From Novosphingobium lentum NBRC 107847 (GTDB lineage Bacteria; Pseudomonadota; Alphaproteobacteria; Sphingomonadales; Sphingomonadaceae): a stretch of DNA of 64,000 nucleotides. Shown one piece after another: positions 52,523-61,637 of the stretch (the first letter of the stretch is position 1; each line of letters opens with the position of its first letter). The translations under genes were made by a program, and so were the position numbers. The stretch covers positions 1-64,000 of the forward strand of contig NZ_BCTW01000012.1 in the NCBI RefSeq assembly GCF_001590965.1, given 5' to 3'. The notes below the pieces were generated by a model, which worked only from the letters and a program-made list of their open reading frames with translations, ran no database searches and was not told where the DNA came from.

Positions 52523-52552
52523 AAAAAAATCCCCTCCCGGCGAAGGGAGGGG
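52523..52552 (-). terminator. Terminator hairpin overlapping the ctaB ribosome-binding site
   Basis: On the minus strand the order is CCCCTCCC, TTCGCC, GGGAGGGG, A, seven T, then the ctaB ATG. The 8-bp perfect stem plus T7 is an intrinsic terminator for ctaC-ctaD. Its 3' arm is also the only Shine-Dalgarno sequence for ctaB. A second hairpin (52569-52594, one mismatch in 11) lies just before it, after the ctaD stop. Both fill the ctaD-ctaB gap. Confidence 0.82.
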
Positions 52553-52601
52553 CTGGCCTGTGCAAGGCGCCCCCTCCCGCAACGGGAAGGGGCGGCCTCG
52601 A

Positions 52602-54293
52602 TCAATGGTGCGCCGCGTCGTCGATCACCGGCAGCGTTTCGAACTGGTGGAACGGCGGCGGGCTCGACAGCGTCCATTCGAGCGTCGTCGCGCCTTCGCC
52701 CCAGGGGTTGTCTCCGGCCTTCTTGCCGGCGGCCAGTGCGTACCCGATGTTGATGAAGAACACGACCATGCTCAGCGCCATGATCATGTAGCCGTTGGTG
52801 GCGACCGTGTTCCAGTGCTCGAACGCCGGGGTGTAGTCCGGATAGCGGCGGGGCATGCCCTGCGCGCCGAGGAAGTGCATCGGGAAGAAGATCAGGTTCA
52901 CACCGATGAAGAAGATCCAGAAGTGGATGTGCGCGAGCAGTTCGGAATGCATCCGCCCGCTCATCTTCGGGAACCAGTAGTAGAAGCCCGCGAACAGCGA
53001 GGTCACCGCACCCAGCGACAGCACATAGTGGAAGTGCGCGACGACGTAGTAGGTGTCCTGCAGGTTATCGTCGATGCCGCCGTTGGCAAGCACGACACCC
53101 GTGACTCCGCCGAGCGTGAACAGGAAGATGAAGCCCAGCGCCCAGACCATCGGGCTCTTGAACTCGAGGCTGCCGCCCCACATCGTCGCGATCCACGAGA
53201 AGATCTTGATGCCGGTGGGCACCGCGATGACCATGGTGGCGGCGGTGAAGTACATCTTGGTGTTTACGCCAAGGCCGGTGGTGTACATGTGGTGCGCCCA
53301 CACGATGAACCCGACCACGCCGATCGCGACCATCGCGTAAGCCATGCCGAGATAGCCGAACACCGGCTTTTTCGAGAAGGTCGAGATGATCTGGCTGATC
53401 ATGCCGAACCCGGGCAGGATCATGATGTACACTTCGGGGTGGCCGAAGAACCAGAACAGGTGCTGGTAGAGGATCGGATCGCCGCCGCCCGAAGCGTCGA
53501 AGAACGTCGTGCCGAAGTTGCGGTCGGTGATCAGCATGGTGATCGCGGCGGCCAGCACCGGCAGCGCCAGCAGCAGCAGGAACGCGGTGACCAGCACCGA
53601 CCACACGAACAGCGGCATCTTGTGCAAGGTCATCCCCGGCGCGCGCATATTGAGGATGGTGGTGATGAAGTTGATCGCACCCATGATCGATGCGGCGCCC
53701 GCAAGATGGAGCGAGAAGATCGCGAAATCGACCGCCGGGCCGACCGAGCCCGAGGTGGACAGCGGGGCATAGGCGGTCCAGCCGATGCCCGCGCCCTTGC
53801 CTGTGCCGCCGGGCACGAAGGCCGAGAACATCAGGCTGCAGAAGCCGGCCACGGTCATCCAGAACGAGATGTTGTTCATCCGCGGGAACGCCATGTCGGG
53901 CGCGCCGATCATGATCGGCACGAACCAGTTGCCGAAGCCGCCGATCATCGCCGGCATGACCATGAAGAATACCATGATCAGGCCGTGCGCGGTGATCAGC
54001 ACGTTCCACAGGTGAAGCTGTTCGTCGAAAGTGGGGTTGGCGGTGCCCAGCCAGCTGGCGAACATGCCGAGGTACTGGATACCCGGGTGCGCCAGTTCGG
54101 CGCGCATCATGCCCGAAACCGCGCCACCGATCACGCCCGCGCAGACCGCGAAGATCAGGTAGAGCGTGCCGATGTCCTTGTGGTTGGTCGACATGAACCA
54201 GCGCGCAAAGAAGCCCGGCTTGTGATCGTGATCGTGCGCATGGCCATGATCGTGGGCCTGGAACGCTTCATGGGTGGCGGGTGTGGTGGCCAT
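52602..54293 (-). CDS. ctaD: Cytochrome c oxidase subunit I
   Basis: Catalytic subunit of the aa3 oxidase, 563 residues, twelve helices, holding haem a and the haem a3-CuB site. [14 protein letters not shown] contains the His-Tyr cross-link region, HHMYTTG the CuB histidines, and [16 protein letters not shown] the haem ligands. The N-terminal 25 residues are His/Asp-rich ([13 protein letters not shown]), unusual for subunit I and possibly metal-binding. It follows ctaC by 36 bases. Confidence 0.97.
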   Translation of the reverse strand: MATTPATHEAFQAHDHGHAHDHDHKPGFFARWFMSTNHKDIGTLYLIFAVCAGVIGGAVSGMMRAELAHPGIQYLGMFASWLGTANPTFDEQLHLWNVLITAHGLIMVFFMVMPAMIGGFGNWFVPIMIGAPDMAFPRMNNISFWMTVAGFCSLMFSAFVPGGTGKGAGIGWTAYAPLSTSGSVGPAVDFAIFSLHLAGAASIMGAINFITTILNMRAPGMTLHKMPLFVWSVLVTAFLLLLALPVLAAAITMLITDRNFGTTFFDASGGGDPILYQHLFWFFGHPEVYIMILPGFGMISQIISTFSKKPVFGYLGMAYAMVAIGVVGFIVWAHHMYTTGLGVNTKMYFTAATMVIAVPTGIKIFSWIATMWGGSLEFKSPMVWALGFIFLFTLGGVTGVVLANGGIDDNLQDTYYVVAHFHYVLSLGAVTSLFAGFYYWFPKMSGRMHSELLAHIHFWIFFIGVNLIFFPMHFLGAQGMPRRYPDYTPAFEHWNTVATNGYMIMALSMVVFFINIGYALAAGKKAGDNPWGEGATTLEWTLSSPPPFHQFETLPVIDDAAHH

Positions 54294-54329
54294 GTCGGTC
54301 GAACCTTGTCGGTGTGGTCTGCTGGGCGA

Positions 54330-55490
54330 TCAGGCGGCGGGAGCCGCCGACGGGGAAGCGGCGGGCGCCGCTGCAGTCTTGGCAGGGGCAGTTCCGGCAG
54401 CTGGTGCCGCTGCAGGAGCAGCCGCTGCGGCGGCGGGCGCCGCAGGCGCGCCGACGGTGCCGCCCTGGGCGCGGACCCAGGCTTCGAACTGCGGACGGGG
54501 CAGCGCCTCGACCACGATCGGCATGTAGCCGTGGCGCGCGCCGCACAGTTCCGAGCACTGGCCGAAATAGACGCCCGGCTCCTTGATGAAGAGCACCTTT
54601 TCATTGATGCGGCCGGGCACGGCGTCGAGCTTGAACCACAGCGACGGCACGGCGAACGAGTGGATCACGTCGGCGCCGGTCGTCTGCAGGCGGATCGGTT
54701 CGCCGGCGGGCACGACCATGCGCTTGTCGGCGCCGAGATGCTCGGGACCGTCATCGTCGGTGCGGAAGCGGTCGCCAGCCTTCAGCGAGGGATCGCCCTG
54801 CTCCTTGAGCATGTTCGAGATCACCTCGAACCCGCCGTTGTCGGGGTAGGTATAGCCCCAGTACCACTGGTAGCCGGTGGCCTTGATCGTCAGCGCCTTG
54901 GCCGGCGCAGGCTTGTACTGCGCGGCGAGCAACCGGATCGACGGCACCGCGATGGCGACCAGGATCAGGACCGGGATCAGCGTCCACACCACTTCGATGA
55001 ACGTGTTGTGGCTGGTTTTCGAGGCGACCGGGTTCGCGCCCTTGCGGAACCGCACGACGACCACCAGCAGCAGCAGCAGCACGAACAGCGTGATAATGAC
55101 GATGACCGGCATCAGGATGACATCGTGCATCCACAGCGCCTGCTGGCCGGTGATCGAATACTGGTCCTGAAAGCCATAGGCCCCGGCGATCGGCATGCCC
55201 TTGCCGGGCGTGGGCTTCATCGGAACATACGTGCTGTCGGCGCCGGATGCACTGGCTGCAGGCTTGGCCGCATCGGCTTTGGCGACGTCGGCCTTGGCAG
55301 CCGGCGCGGCGGAGACGGGCGCCGGCGTGATCGCCGCCGGAGTCGCCATTGCCGGAGCGGCGGCAGGAGCCGCGGCGGGCGCTTGCGCCATCGCTTGCGG
55401 CGCCATCAGCAGCGCCGCAGCGAGGCCAAGGTTACGGCCAGTGGCCGCCATCACGTTGCCCAGTGCACGGGCTGTATCGGCAAGACTCAT
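54330..55490 (-). CDS. ctaC: Cytochrome c oxidase subunit II
   Basis: Subunit II of 386 residues carrying the CuA centre. A signal-like helix ends near MAQAPAA, an Ala/Pro-rich linker follows, then two membrane helices (about 120-180). The CuA domain has CSELCGARHGYMP, the CxxxCxxxH motif, and GYQWYWGYTYP for electron entry. Both the N-terminal linker and the last 50 residues are Ala/Pro repeats not needed for the fold. It is the first gene read from the promoter at 55571-55599. Confidence 0.96.
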   Translation of the reverse strand: MSLADTARALGNVMAATGRNLGLAAALLMAPQAMAQAPAAAPAAAPAMATPAAITPAPVSAAPAAKADVAKADAAKPAASASGADSTYVPMKPTPGKGMPIAGAYGFQDQYSITGQQALWMHDVILMPVIVIITLFVLLLLLVVVVRFRKGANPVASKTSHNTFIEVVWTLIPVLILVAIAVPSIRLLAAQYKPAPAKALTIKATGYQWYWGYTYPDNGGFEVISNMLKEQGDPSLKAGDRFRTDDDGPEHLGADKRMVVPAGEPIRLQTTGADVIHSFAVPSLWFKLDAVPGRINEKVLFIKEPGVYFGQCSELCGARHGYMPIVVEALPRPQFEAWVRAQGGTVGAPAAPAAAAAAPAAAPAAGTAPAKTAAAPAASPSAAPAA

Positions 55491-55570
55491 CGTCGAAAGT
55501 TCCGCTTTTCCCTGTTTGCGCCCCAACCCAAAGGATGCGCGCAACCCCATAAATCCCTCGATCGGACCGG

Positions 55571-55599
55571 CCTATACGCGCGGATGTCCCATGTCTCAA
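55571..55599 (-). promoter_or_regulatory. Promoter of the ctaC oxidase operon
   Basis: On the minus strand TTGAGA (55599-55594) and TATAGG (55576-55571) are separated by 17 bases. Transcription would start near 55564, giving a leader of about 75 bases before ctaC. No operator palindrome is obvious around it. Confidence 0.62.
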
Positions 55600-55786
55600 G
55601 CGGCTTGGGGCATATTTTTGGCAGACGTCAGCGTCGCGCGTCGCTGCAGCCCGTTCGCCCGCGAAACAGGCGGTTTGCGCGTACCGGCGCCCGGCCCGGC
55701 GGCGTCGAAAAGACTTGTCGTGCGAGGCGCACCGCTCCATTTGCGCAAACGCCGGGCCGATCGCCCCGGCGCGACTGTTACGAACT

Positions 55787-55851
55787 CCCGCACGCGCTTT
55801 GCGCGCGCGCCGCAGAAACCCCGCACGCGCCCGGCGCGCGCATCGCAGAAG
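55787..55851. repeat. 32-bp tandem repeat upstream of pyrE
   Basis: Two imperfect copies (55787-55818 and 55820-55851), 26 of 32 bases alike, both start CCCGCACGCGC and end with CGCAGAA(A/G). They end 14 bases before pyrE. The whole ctaC-pyrE gap (55491-55865, 375 bp) otherwise holds only the ctaC promoter; I see no convincing gene in 55600-55786, although open frames run through it. Confidence 0.75.
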
Positions 55852-55865
55852 CAAGGCCCCATCGC

Positions 55866-56450
55866 ATGCAGGAAGACGAAATCCTCTCCGAGTTCCGCGC
55901 CAGCCAGGCGCTTCTCGAAGGGCACTTCCTGCTGTCCTCGGGCCGCCACAGCGCCCACTACCTGCAATGCGCGCGCGTGCTCATGGACCCGATGCGCGCA
56001 TCGCGCCTCGCCGCCGCGCTTGCGGTGAAGATCCCGCGCGAAATCCGCAGCCAGATCGCCAAAGTCGTGGCGCCCGCGATGGGCGGGGTGATCATCGGCC
56101 ACGAGATGGGCCGCGCGCTGGGGGTGGAGGCGATGTTCGTCGAGCGCCCGACCGGCACGTTCGAACTGCGGCGCGGCTTTTCGCTCAACCCCGGCGACAA
56201 AGTGCTGATGGTCGAGGACGTGGTCACCACCGGGCTGTCGAGCCGCGAGGCGATCGTCGCGATCGAGGCGGCGGGCGGCGAGGTGATCGCGGCGGCGTCG
56301 CTGATCGATCGGTCGGGCGGCAGCGTTGACCTTGGCGTGCCGTTCTTCCCGCTCGTCGCGCTGAACTTCCCGACGTACGCGCCTGATGAACTGCCGCCGG
56401 AACTGGCGGCAACGCCCGCCATCAAGCCCGGGAGCCGGGCGGCGGCGTGA
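55866..56450 (+). CDS. pyrE: Orotate phosphoribosyltransferase
   Basis: Enzyme of 194 residues that joins orotate to PRPP in pyrimidine synthesis. The PRPP loop is [11 protein letters not shown], and the N terminus [20 protein letters not shown] matches the family. The ATG at 55866 is the natural start, although the frame is open for thousands of bases upstream through antisense oxidase genes. The stop overlaps pdxJ (ATGA). Confidence 0.95.
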   Translation: MQEDEILSEFRASQALLEGHFLLSSGRHSAHYLQCARVLMDPMRASRLAAALAVKIPREIRSQIAKVVAPAMGGVIIGHEMGRALGVEAMFVERPTGTFELRRGFSLNPGDKVLMVEDVVTTGLSSREAIVAIEAAGGEVIAAASLIDRSGGSVDLGVPFFPLVALNFPTYAPDELPPELAATPAIKPGSRAAA

Positions 56451-57223
56451 TGACTACGGCTGGTTCTCCTCGACGGCTGAGCCCCGCCCGTTTGCGACTG
56501 GGCGTCAACATCGACCACGTCGCCACGATCCGCAACGCGCGCGGCGGCGCGCATCCCGATCCGGTGCGCGCGGCGCAGATCGTCGCGGCGTGCGGCGGCG
56601 ACGGCATCACCGCGCACTTGCGCGAAGACCGCCGCCACATCCGCGACGAGGACCTGGCGCGGATCCAGGCGGCCACCAAGCTGCCGCTCAACCTGGAAAT
56701 GGCCGCGACCGAGGAAATGCTCGCGATCGCACTGCGCCATCGCCCCCACGCCGCGTGCATCGTGCCCGAACGGCGCGAGGAGCGCACCACCGAGGGCGGG
56801 CTCGACGCCGCCGGCCAGCACAACCGCCTCGCCCCGATCGTGGCGCGGCTGACCGATGCGGGCATCCGCGTCAGCCTATTCATCGCGCCCGAACCGCGCC
56901 AGATCGAGGCGGCGATGATGCTGCGCGCGCCCGTGGTGGAACTGCACACCGGCGAATACGCCCATGCCTGCCAGGATGCAGGAGGGGGCGAGCAGGTCGC
57001 AGTCGAACTGCGCCGCATCGCCGACATGGCCGCGCTCGCCGCCAAGGAGGGGATCGAGCCCCACGCCGGGCACGGCCTGACGTATGACAACGTCCAGCCG
57101 ATCGCCGCCATCCCGCAACTGGCCGAGCTCAACATCGGCCACTACCTGATCGGCGAGGCGATCTTCACCGGGCTGGAACACGCCGTGCGCCACATGCGCG
57201 AACTGATGGATGATGCGCGGTGA
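56447..57223 (+). CDS. pdxJ: Pyridoxine 5'-phosphate synthase
   Basis: TIM-barrel enzyme of 258 residues, final ring-closing step of the DXP-dependent vitamin B6 pathway. [20 protein letters not shown] and [15 protein letters not shown] are diagnostic. It is coupled to pyrE by overlap. A run of three family A palindromes separates it from acpS. Confidence 0.97.
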   Translation: MMTTAGSPRRLSPARLRLGVNIDHVATIRNARGGAHPDPVRAAQIVAACGGDGITAHLREDRRHIRDEDLARIQAATKLPLNLEMAATEEMLAIALRHRPHAACIVPERREERTTEGGLDAAGQHNRLAPIVARLTDAGIRVSLFIAPEPRQIEAAMMLRAPVVELHTGEYAHACQDAGGGEQVAVELRRIADMAALAAKEGIEPHAGHGLTYDNVQPIAAIPQLAELNIGHYLIGEAIFTGLEHAVRHMRELMDDAR

Positions 57224-57243
57224 GGGAGCGGCAGGAACAACCC

Positions 57244-57361
57244 GGGGACACCGTATTCGGTGTGCTCTTGCAAGCCACCCGACGCCGCGCATTGCGGGGA
57301 AACCTAATATGGTGTCCCCAGGTTCGTGCCAGCGTCAGGGGACACCGTATTCGGTGTCCCC
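57244..57361. repeat. Three 24-bp palindromes, family A copies 4 to 6
   Basis: Copies are at 57244-57267 (right arm degenerate), 57296-57319 (GGGGAAACCT and TGGTGTCCCC-like arms) and 57338-57361 (perfect GGGGACACCG, four bases, CGGTGTCCCC). They fill the 148-bp gap between pdxJ and acpS; the last ends ten bases before the acpS start codon, so a hairpin there could influence translation. Confidence 0.9.
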
Positions 57362-57371
57362 GGGTCGCACC

Positions 57372-57773
57372 ATGATCATCGGCCTCGGCTCCGACCTCTG
57401 CAACATCGAGCGTATCCAGAAGTCGCTCGACCGCTTCGGCGTGCGCTTCGAGACGCGTGTGTTCACCGACGTCGAGCAGGCCAAGGCCAACCGCCGCCCG
57501 TTCACCAAGGCCGGCACGCTGGCCAAGCGGTTCGCCGCCAAGGAAGCTTTTTCCAAGGCGGTCGGGACCGGTTTCCGCGCCGGGGTGTTCATGAAGGACA
57601 TCGGCGTGGTCAACGCCCGCTCCGGCGCGCCGACGCTGGCGCTGGCGGGAGGGGCGGCAGCGCGGCTGGCGGCGATTACACCCGAAGGACATGAAGCGGT
57701 GATCCACCTGACGCTGACCGACGATCATCCTTGGGCGCAGGCGTTCGTGGTGATCGAGGCCCGGCCGATATGA
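57372..57773 (+). CDS. acpS: Holo-[acyl-carrier-protein] synthase
   Basis: Phosphopantetheinyl transferase of 133 residues that activates the fatty-acid ACP. Mg-binding Asp is in [14 protein letters not shown], and [14 protein letters not shown] holds the second acidic ligand. The ATG at 57372 follows a perfect family A palindrome without a clear Shine-Dalgarno sequence. The stop overlaps lepB (ATGA). Confidence 0.95.
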   Translation: MIIGLGSDLCNIERIQKSLDRFGVRFETRVFTDVEQAKANRRPFTKAGTLAKRFAAKEAFSKAVGTGFRAGVFMKDIGVVNARSGAPTLALAGGAAARLAAITPEGHEAVIHLTLTDDHPWAQAFVVIEARPI

Positions 57774-58774
57774 CAGACGACGTGCAGAACGCGGGCGTGG
57801 AACCCACGGGGACAGCGGATACGGTATCCCCGGCGCACGTCGCGGGCACACCGTATCCGGTGGTCCCTGACCAGCCGCCGAACGCGAGCGGGGACACCGA
57901 ATACGGTGTCCTCGGTACCATCCCTGACGCAAAGCCCCGCGGCCCGGTTGACTGGTGGGCCGAACTGCGCGGGCTGGGCGTGATGCTGCTGGCGGTGATC
58001 GGCTTCCACAGCCTGGTCGCCAAGCCGTTCTACATCCCGTCGATCTCGATGATGCCCAACCTGCTGGTGGGGGATCGGCTGGTGGTGGCCAAGTATCCGT
58101 ATGGCTGGTCGTGGGTTTCGGCCTCGTTCCACCTGCTGCCGCGCAGCACCGGGCGCCTGCTGGGCAAGACCCCGGCTTATGGCGACATCGTCATCGTCGT
58201 CCCGCCCGACCGCGACGAGGACTACATCAAGCGGGTGATCGGCCTGCCGGGCGATCGCGTGGCGGTGGTCAACGGCCAAGTCATCCTCAATGGCAAACCG
58301 GTGCCGCAGGCGGTCGAGCCCCCGCTCGAACTGCCGGTCGATGCCAACCAGCCGTGTGATGACGAGACGTTCCCGGGGCTTCGCTATCGCGATGCGATGG
58401 GCAAGGAATTCTGCCAGTTGCCGATCCTGCGCGAAACGCTGCCCAACGGCGCATCCTATCGCGTGATCGATCACCGCGACCAGCCGCTGGACCACTACCC
58501 CGAGATCACGGTGCCCAGGGATCACGTGTTCCTGATGGGTGACAACCGCGACCATTCGGCCGACAGCCGCGCGCCGGTCGAGGAAAAGGGCCTGGGCGGT
58601 CCGGTGCCGCTGGCCGATGTCGGCGGTCGCGCCGAATTCCTGACGTTCTCGCTGGACGGGGGAGAGAGCTGGAACCCGCTGAGCTGGTGGCGATCGCTGC
58701 GCGGTGAACGCGCGTGGAGCAGCCTGCGCCCGCAGTTCGCGAACCCGCGCCCAACCCAAAAGGCCGCTCCATGA
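57770..58774 (+). CDS. lepB: Signal peptidase I with repeat-derived N-terminal extension
   Basis: Membrane serine protease of 334 residues that removes Sec signal peptides. The catalytic Ser is S93 ([13 protein letters not shown]) and the Lys is K154 ([14 protein letters not shown]); the conserved [11 protein letters not shown] follows. One helix (about 68-84) anchors it. Residues 13-48, before the helix, are encoded by three consecutive family A palindromes (57808-57913) and look lineage-specific. In many proteobacteria rnc and era come next; here perM follows by ATGA overlap. Confidence 0.95.
   Translation: MTDDVQNAGVEPTGTADTVSPAHVAGTPYPVVPDQPPNASGDTEYGVLGTIPDAKPRGPVDWWAELRGLGVMLLAVIGFHSLVAKPFYIPSISMMPNLLVGDRLVVAKYPYGWSWVSASFHLLPRSTGRLLGKTPAYGDIVIVVPPDRDEDYIKRVIGLPGDRVAVVNGQVILNGKPVPQAVEPPLELPVDANQPCDDETFPGLRYRDAMGKEFCQLPILRETLPNGASYRVIDHRDQPLDHYPEITVPRDHVFLMGDNRDHSADSRAPVEEKGLGGPVPLADVGGRAEFLTFSLDGGESWNPLSWWRSLRGERAWSSLRPQFANPRPTQKAAP
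57808..57913. repeat. Three 24-bp palindromes inside lepB, family A copies 7 to 9
   Basis: The copies are at 57808-57831 (GGGGACAGCG, then CGGTATCCCC), 57844-57867 (GGGCACACCG, then CGGTGGTCCC) and 57890-57913 (GGGGACACCG, then CGGTGTCCTC). They have drifted more than the intergenic copies. All are translated in the lepB frame; the peptide includes [15 protein letters not shown] and [10 protein letters not shown]. Confidence 0.9.
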
Positions 58775-59871
58775 CCATCGACGACACCGATACTTTGCCC
58801 GACAGCCCCAAACCTTCGGCGCTATCCACCCGCGCCGGCCCGTCCGACATCAGCGACGACATGGTGCTGCGCGAGGCCAAGAAGGCCGGCGTGTGGATCG
58901 CGATGATCGCGGCGGCGGCGCTGCTGGTGCTGCTGGCGCAGCCGTTGCTGGTGATCTTCGGCGGCGTGGTGTTCGCCGCGATGATCGACGGCGGCGCACG
59001 GCTGCTGGGCCGGGTGCTCAAGATCGGCCGGGCGTGGCGGGTGGCGATCGTGCTGGTGCTGACCGCGGCGTTCCTGTTGTGGACGATCTATTTCACCGGC
59101 AGCCAGATCGCCAGCCAGGCCGCGCAGTTCCCGGCGGTGATCTCCGCGCAGTTCCAGCGCGTGCTGGCTTTCGCGCAGTTGCACGGGATCGATGTGCAAC
59201 AGTTCGATGCCAAGTCGATCCTGGAAAACGCGCTGGGCGGCGTCGGTCCCGTGACTAGGGTGCTGGGCGGGCTGTTCGGGTTCGTCACGACCGTGCTGCT
59301 GATCCTGATCCTGGGCATCTACGTCGCGATCGAGCCGCGCCTCTACCAGCGCGGCCTGTCATGGATGCTGCCGGTGGGCGAGCGCGAGGATTTTCACGAG
59401 ACGCTGGTGCGGATGGGCCATTCGCTGCGCCGCCTGCTCGCCGGGCGGCTGTTGGGCATGGCGTCGGAAGGGCTGGTCACCGGCCTGCTGCTCAGCTTCT
59501 GGGGTGTGCCGATGGCCGCGCTGCTGGGCCTGCTGACCGGTCTGCTGGCGTTCCTGCCCAATATCGGCGCACCGATTTCGGGCACCTTGATGATCCTGGT
59601 CGGCTTTTCGGGCGGGACCAGCATGGGGATATTCTGCATCGTCGTCTATCTCGTGGTGCAGACGGTGGACGGCAACATCATCGTGCCGATGGTCGCGCGC
59701 AAGACCGTGGACCTGGCACCCGCGCTGGTGCTGGGCGCACAGTTGATCATGGGCGTATTGTTCGGCATCCTCGGGCTGGCGCTGGCCGATCCGATCGTTG
59801 CGATGCTCAAGATCGCGCTCGAACGCCGGTCCGAACGCAACGCCGCGACGATAGCGGAAGCACAGGGATAG
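58771..59871 (+). CDS. AI-2E/PerM-family transporter
   Basis: Membrane protein of 366 residues of the AI-2E exporter family (PF01594). The first soluble 35 residues precede paired helices (AAALLVLLAQPLLVIFGGVV), a cytoplasmic-looking middle, and the C-terminal helices around FLPNIGAPISGTLMILVGFS and GNIIVPMVARKTVDLAPALV. Some members are Na+/H+ antiporters, others of unknown substrate. It overlaps lepB and is four bases from the DUF3089 gene. Confidence 0.9.
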   Translation: MTIDDTDTLPDSPKPSALSTRAGPSDISDDMVLREAKKAGVWIAMIAAAALLVLLAQPLLVIFGGVVFAAMIDGGARLLGRVLKIGRAWRVAIVLVLTAAFLLWTIYFTGSQIASQAAQFPAVISAQFQRVLAFAQLHGIDVQQFDAKSILENALGGVGPVTRVLGGLFGFVTTVLLILILGIYVAIEPRLYQRGLSWMLPVGEREDFHETLVRMGHSLRRLLAGRLLGMASEGLVTGLLLSFWGVPMAALLGLLTGLLAFLPNIGAPISGTLMILVGFSGGTSMGIFCIVVYLVVQTVDGNIIVPMVARKTVDLAPALVLGAQLIMGVLFGILGLALADPIVAMLKIALERRSERNAATIAEAQG

Positions 59872-59875
59872 CGGC

Positions 59876-61027
59876 ATGGCGCGCAAGTTCCTCTACCTCG
59901 TCGCGATCCTGATCGTGCTGGTGATTGGTTCGATGGCTGCGCTGCAGCTGTTCCCGGACCAGCTGACGCGTTTCGCGTTCGTGCCCAAGGGTGATTTCGA
60001 ACCACAGCAACGGCTGGCCTCCTCGGCATACGACAACCCGGCGATGTGGCTGTCGCACCCGCGCAATGCCACCGATCCGGCGCGCTGGCTGCCGCCGGGC
60101 TGGCACGACCCGGCGGGCCTGCCGGCCTCGCGCGCGGTCGTGTTCTTCATCCATCCGACCAGCTACATCGCCCGCGATCACTGGAACGAGCCACTCGACG
60201 ATGCCACCGCGCGGAACCGCGCCGGCCTGTTCGTCAGCGGCATGGCAAGCCCGTTCAACCGCGCCGCGCAAGTCTGGGCGCCGACGTATCGCCAGGCCGC
60301 GATCGGCAGCTTCCTGACCGATGCGCCCGCCGCCCGCGCAGCGGTCGATCTGGCCTACCGCGACGTGCTCAGCGCGTTCGACGCGTTTGTCGCGCAGGCG
60401 CCGGTCGATGCGCCGATCGTGCTGGCGGGGCACAGTCAGGGCTCGCTGCACCTGCTGCACCTGCTGAAGGACCGGGTTGCCGGCAAGCCGATCGCGCGGC
60501 GGATCATCGCGGTCTATGCGATCGGCTGGCCGATATCGCTGGCGCACGACCTGCCCGCCACCGGCCTGCCCGCGTGCACCGCGCCGACGCAGGCGGGCTG
60601 CCTGGCCAGCTGGATCAGCTTTGCCGAGCCCGCCGCGCCCAGCCAGTTGCTCGATGTCTATGCCGCTTCGGCCGGGCTCGATGGTCAGCGCAAGGGCACG
60701 GGCGCGGTGGTGTGCACCAACCCGCTGACCGGCGGGAACGCCCGCCCCGCCCCGGCGTCCGCCAACCTCGGCTCGCTGGTGCCGGGAGACGCAAAATCGG
60801 CGGACAGAAACCTGCTGGAGGGTGCCAGCATCGTGCCCGGCATGGTCCCGGCGCATTGCGATCCGCAAGGCCTGCTGCTGATCGGCCCGCCCCCGGCGAT
60901 GGGGCCCTATGTGCTGCCGGGCAACAATTTCCACTTGTACGACATCCCGCTGTTCTGGGCCAACCTGCGGGTCGATGTCACGCAGCGCGAGGCCGCTTGG
61001 TGGGCGGGCCACGGTCCGGCGCGATGA
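59876..61027 (+). CDS. DUF3089 alpha/beta hydrolase
   Basis: Protein of 383 residues with an N-terminal signal anchor ([19 protein letters not shown]) and an alpha/beta hydrolase domain of DUF3089. [20 protein letters not shown] is a family signature, and the nucleophile elbow is AGHSQGS with S187. The C-terminal [19 protein letters not shown] is also conserved. It is probably a periplasmic or membrane-bound esterase; the substrate is unknown. Its stop overlaps ruvX. Confidence 0.9.
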   Translation: MARKFLYLVAILIVLVIGSMAALQLFPDQLTRFAFVPKGDFEPQQRLASSAYDNPAMWLSHPRNATDPARWLPPGWHDPAGLPASRAVVFFIHPTSYIARDHWNEPLDDATARNRAGLFVSGMASPFNRAAQVWAPTYRQAAIGSFLTDAPAARAAVDLAYRDVLSAFDAFVAQAPVDAPIVLAGHSQGSLHLLHLLKDRVAGKPIARRIIAVYAIGWPISLAHDLPATGLPACTAPTQAGCLASWISFAEPAAPSQLLDVYAASAGLDGQRKGTGAVVCTNPLTGGNARPAPASANLGSLVPGDAKSADRNLLEGASIVPGMVPAHCDPQGLLLIGPPPAMGPYVLPGNNFHLYDIPLFWANLRVDVTQREAAWWAGHGPAR

Positions 61028-61542
61028 ACGATCCGCAGGCATCCGGCCAGCCGCCCGCCGCGCTTGCCCGCGCGGTCATCACCACCAGCGCCGCCGACTT
61101 CCGCGCCGCTCTGCCGGGCGGCGGCGTGCTGCTCGGGCTCGACACCGGGACCAAGACCATCGGCACGGCGCTGTGCGATGCCGGGTGGCGCTTTGCCGGC
61201 GCGGGCAAGACCGTGGTGCGCGGCAAGTTCACCGCAGACAAGGCCGTGCTGCGCGCGCTGATCGCCGAACGATCGGTCGCCGGGCTGGTGGTGGGCCTGC
61301 CGCTTAACATGGACAGCAGCGAAAGCCCGCGCAGCCAGGCGGCTCGCGCGATGGCGCGCAACCTGGCCGACCTGGGCCTGCCGATCCTGCTGTGGGACGA
61401 ACGCTGGACCACGCAAGCTGCCGAACGATCGCTGATCGAACAGGACTTCAGCCGCGCCAAGCGCGCGGTGCGCATCGATTCGGCGGCCGCCGCGCTGATT
61501 CTGCAGGGCGCGATCGACGCGCTGGCAGGCAACGCGTTCTAG
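61024..61542 (+). CDS. ruvX: RuvX/YqgF pre-16S rRNA nuclease
   Basis: RNase H-fold nuclease of 172 residues that processes the 5' end of 16S r[22 protein letters not shown] holds the first Asp (D40), [13 protein letters not shown] and [13 protein letters not shown] the other acidic ligands. The N-terminal 33 residues are extra. The ATG overlaps the DUF3089 stop, and a long upstream frame is a shadow of that gene. Confidence 0.93.
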   Translation: MNDPQASGQPPAALARAVITTSAADFRAALPGGGVLLGLDTGTKTIGTALCDAGWRFAGAGKTVVRGKFTADKAVLRALIAERSVAGLVVGLPLNMDSSESPRSQAARAMARNLADLGLPILLWDERWTTQAAERSLIEQDFSRAKRAVRIDSAAAALILQGAIDALAGNAF

Positions 61543-61637
61543 ATGCTTCGCGCTGACGTTACGGCAACGCCGCAATCGCGCCGGCTGTCGCAATAAACCG
61601 TTGTCAGCGCCGCGCAGCCCCGGCAACACCGCACGCG

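Noticed and set aside
52287..56450. An open frame of 1387 codons on the plus strand running antisense to ctaD, ctaC and the ctaC-pyrE gap
   Set aside because: Only its last 194 codons, from 55866, are a real gene (pyrE). The rest mirrors the oxidase genes on the other strand and results from the lack of stop codons in G+C-rich DNA.
57244..57913. A CRISPR array, because of regularly repeated 24-bp palindromes
   Set aside because: The intervals between copies are uneven (13 to 447 bases), three copies are inside lepB, repeats are not identical, and no cas gene is present.
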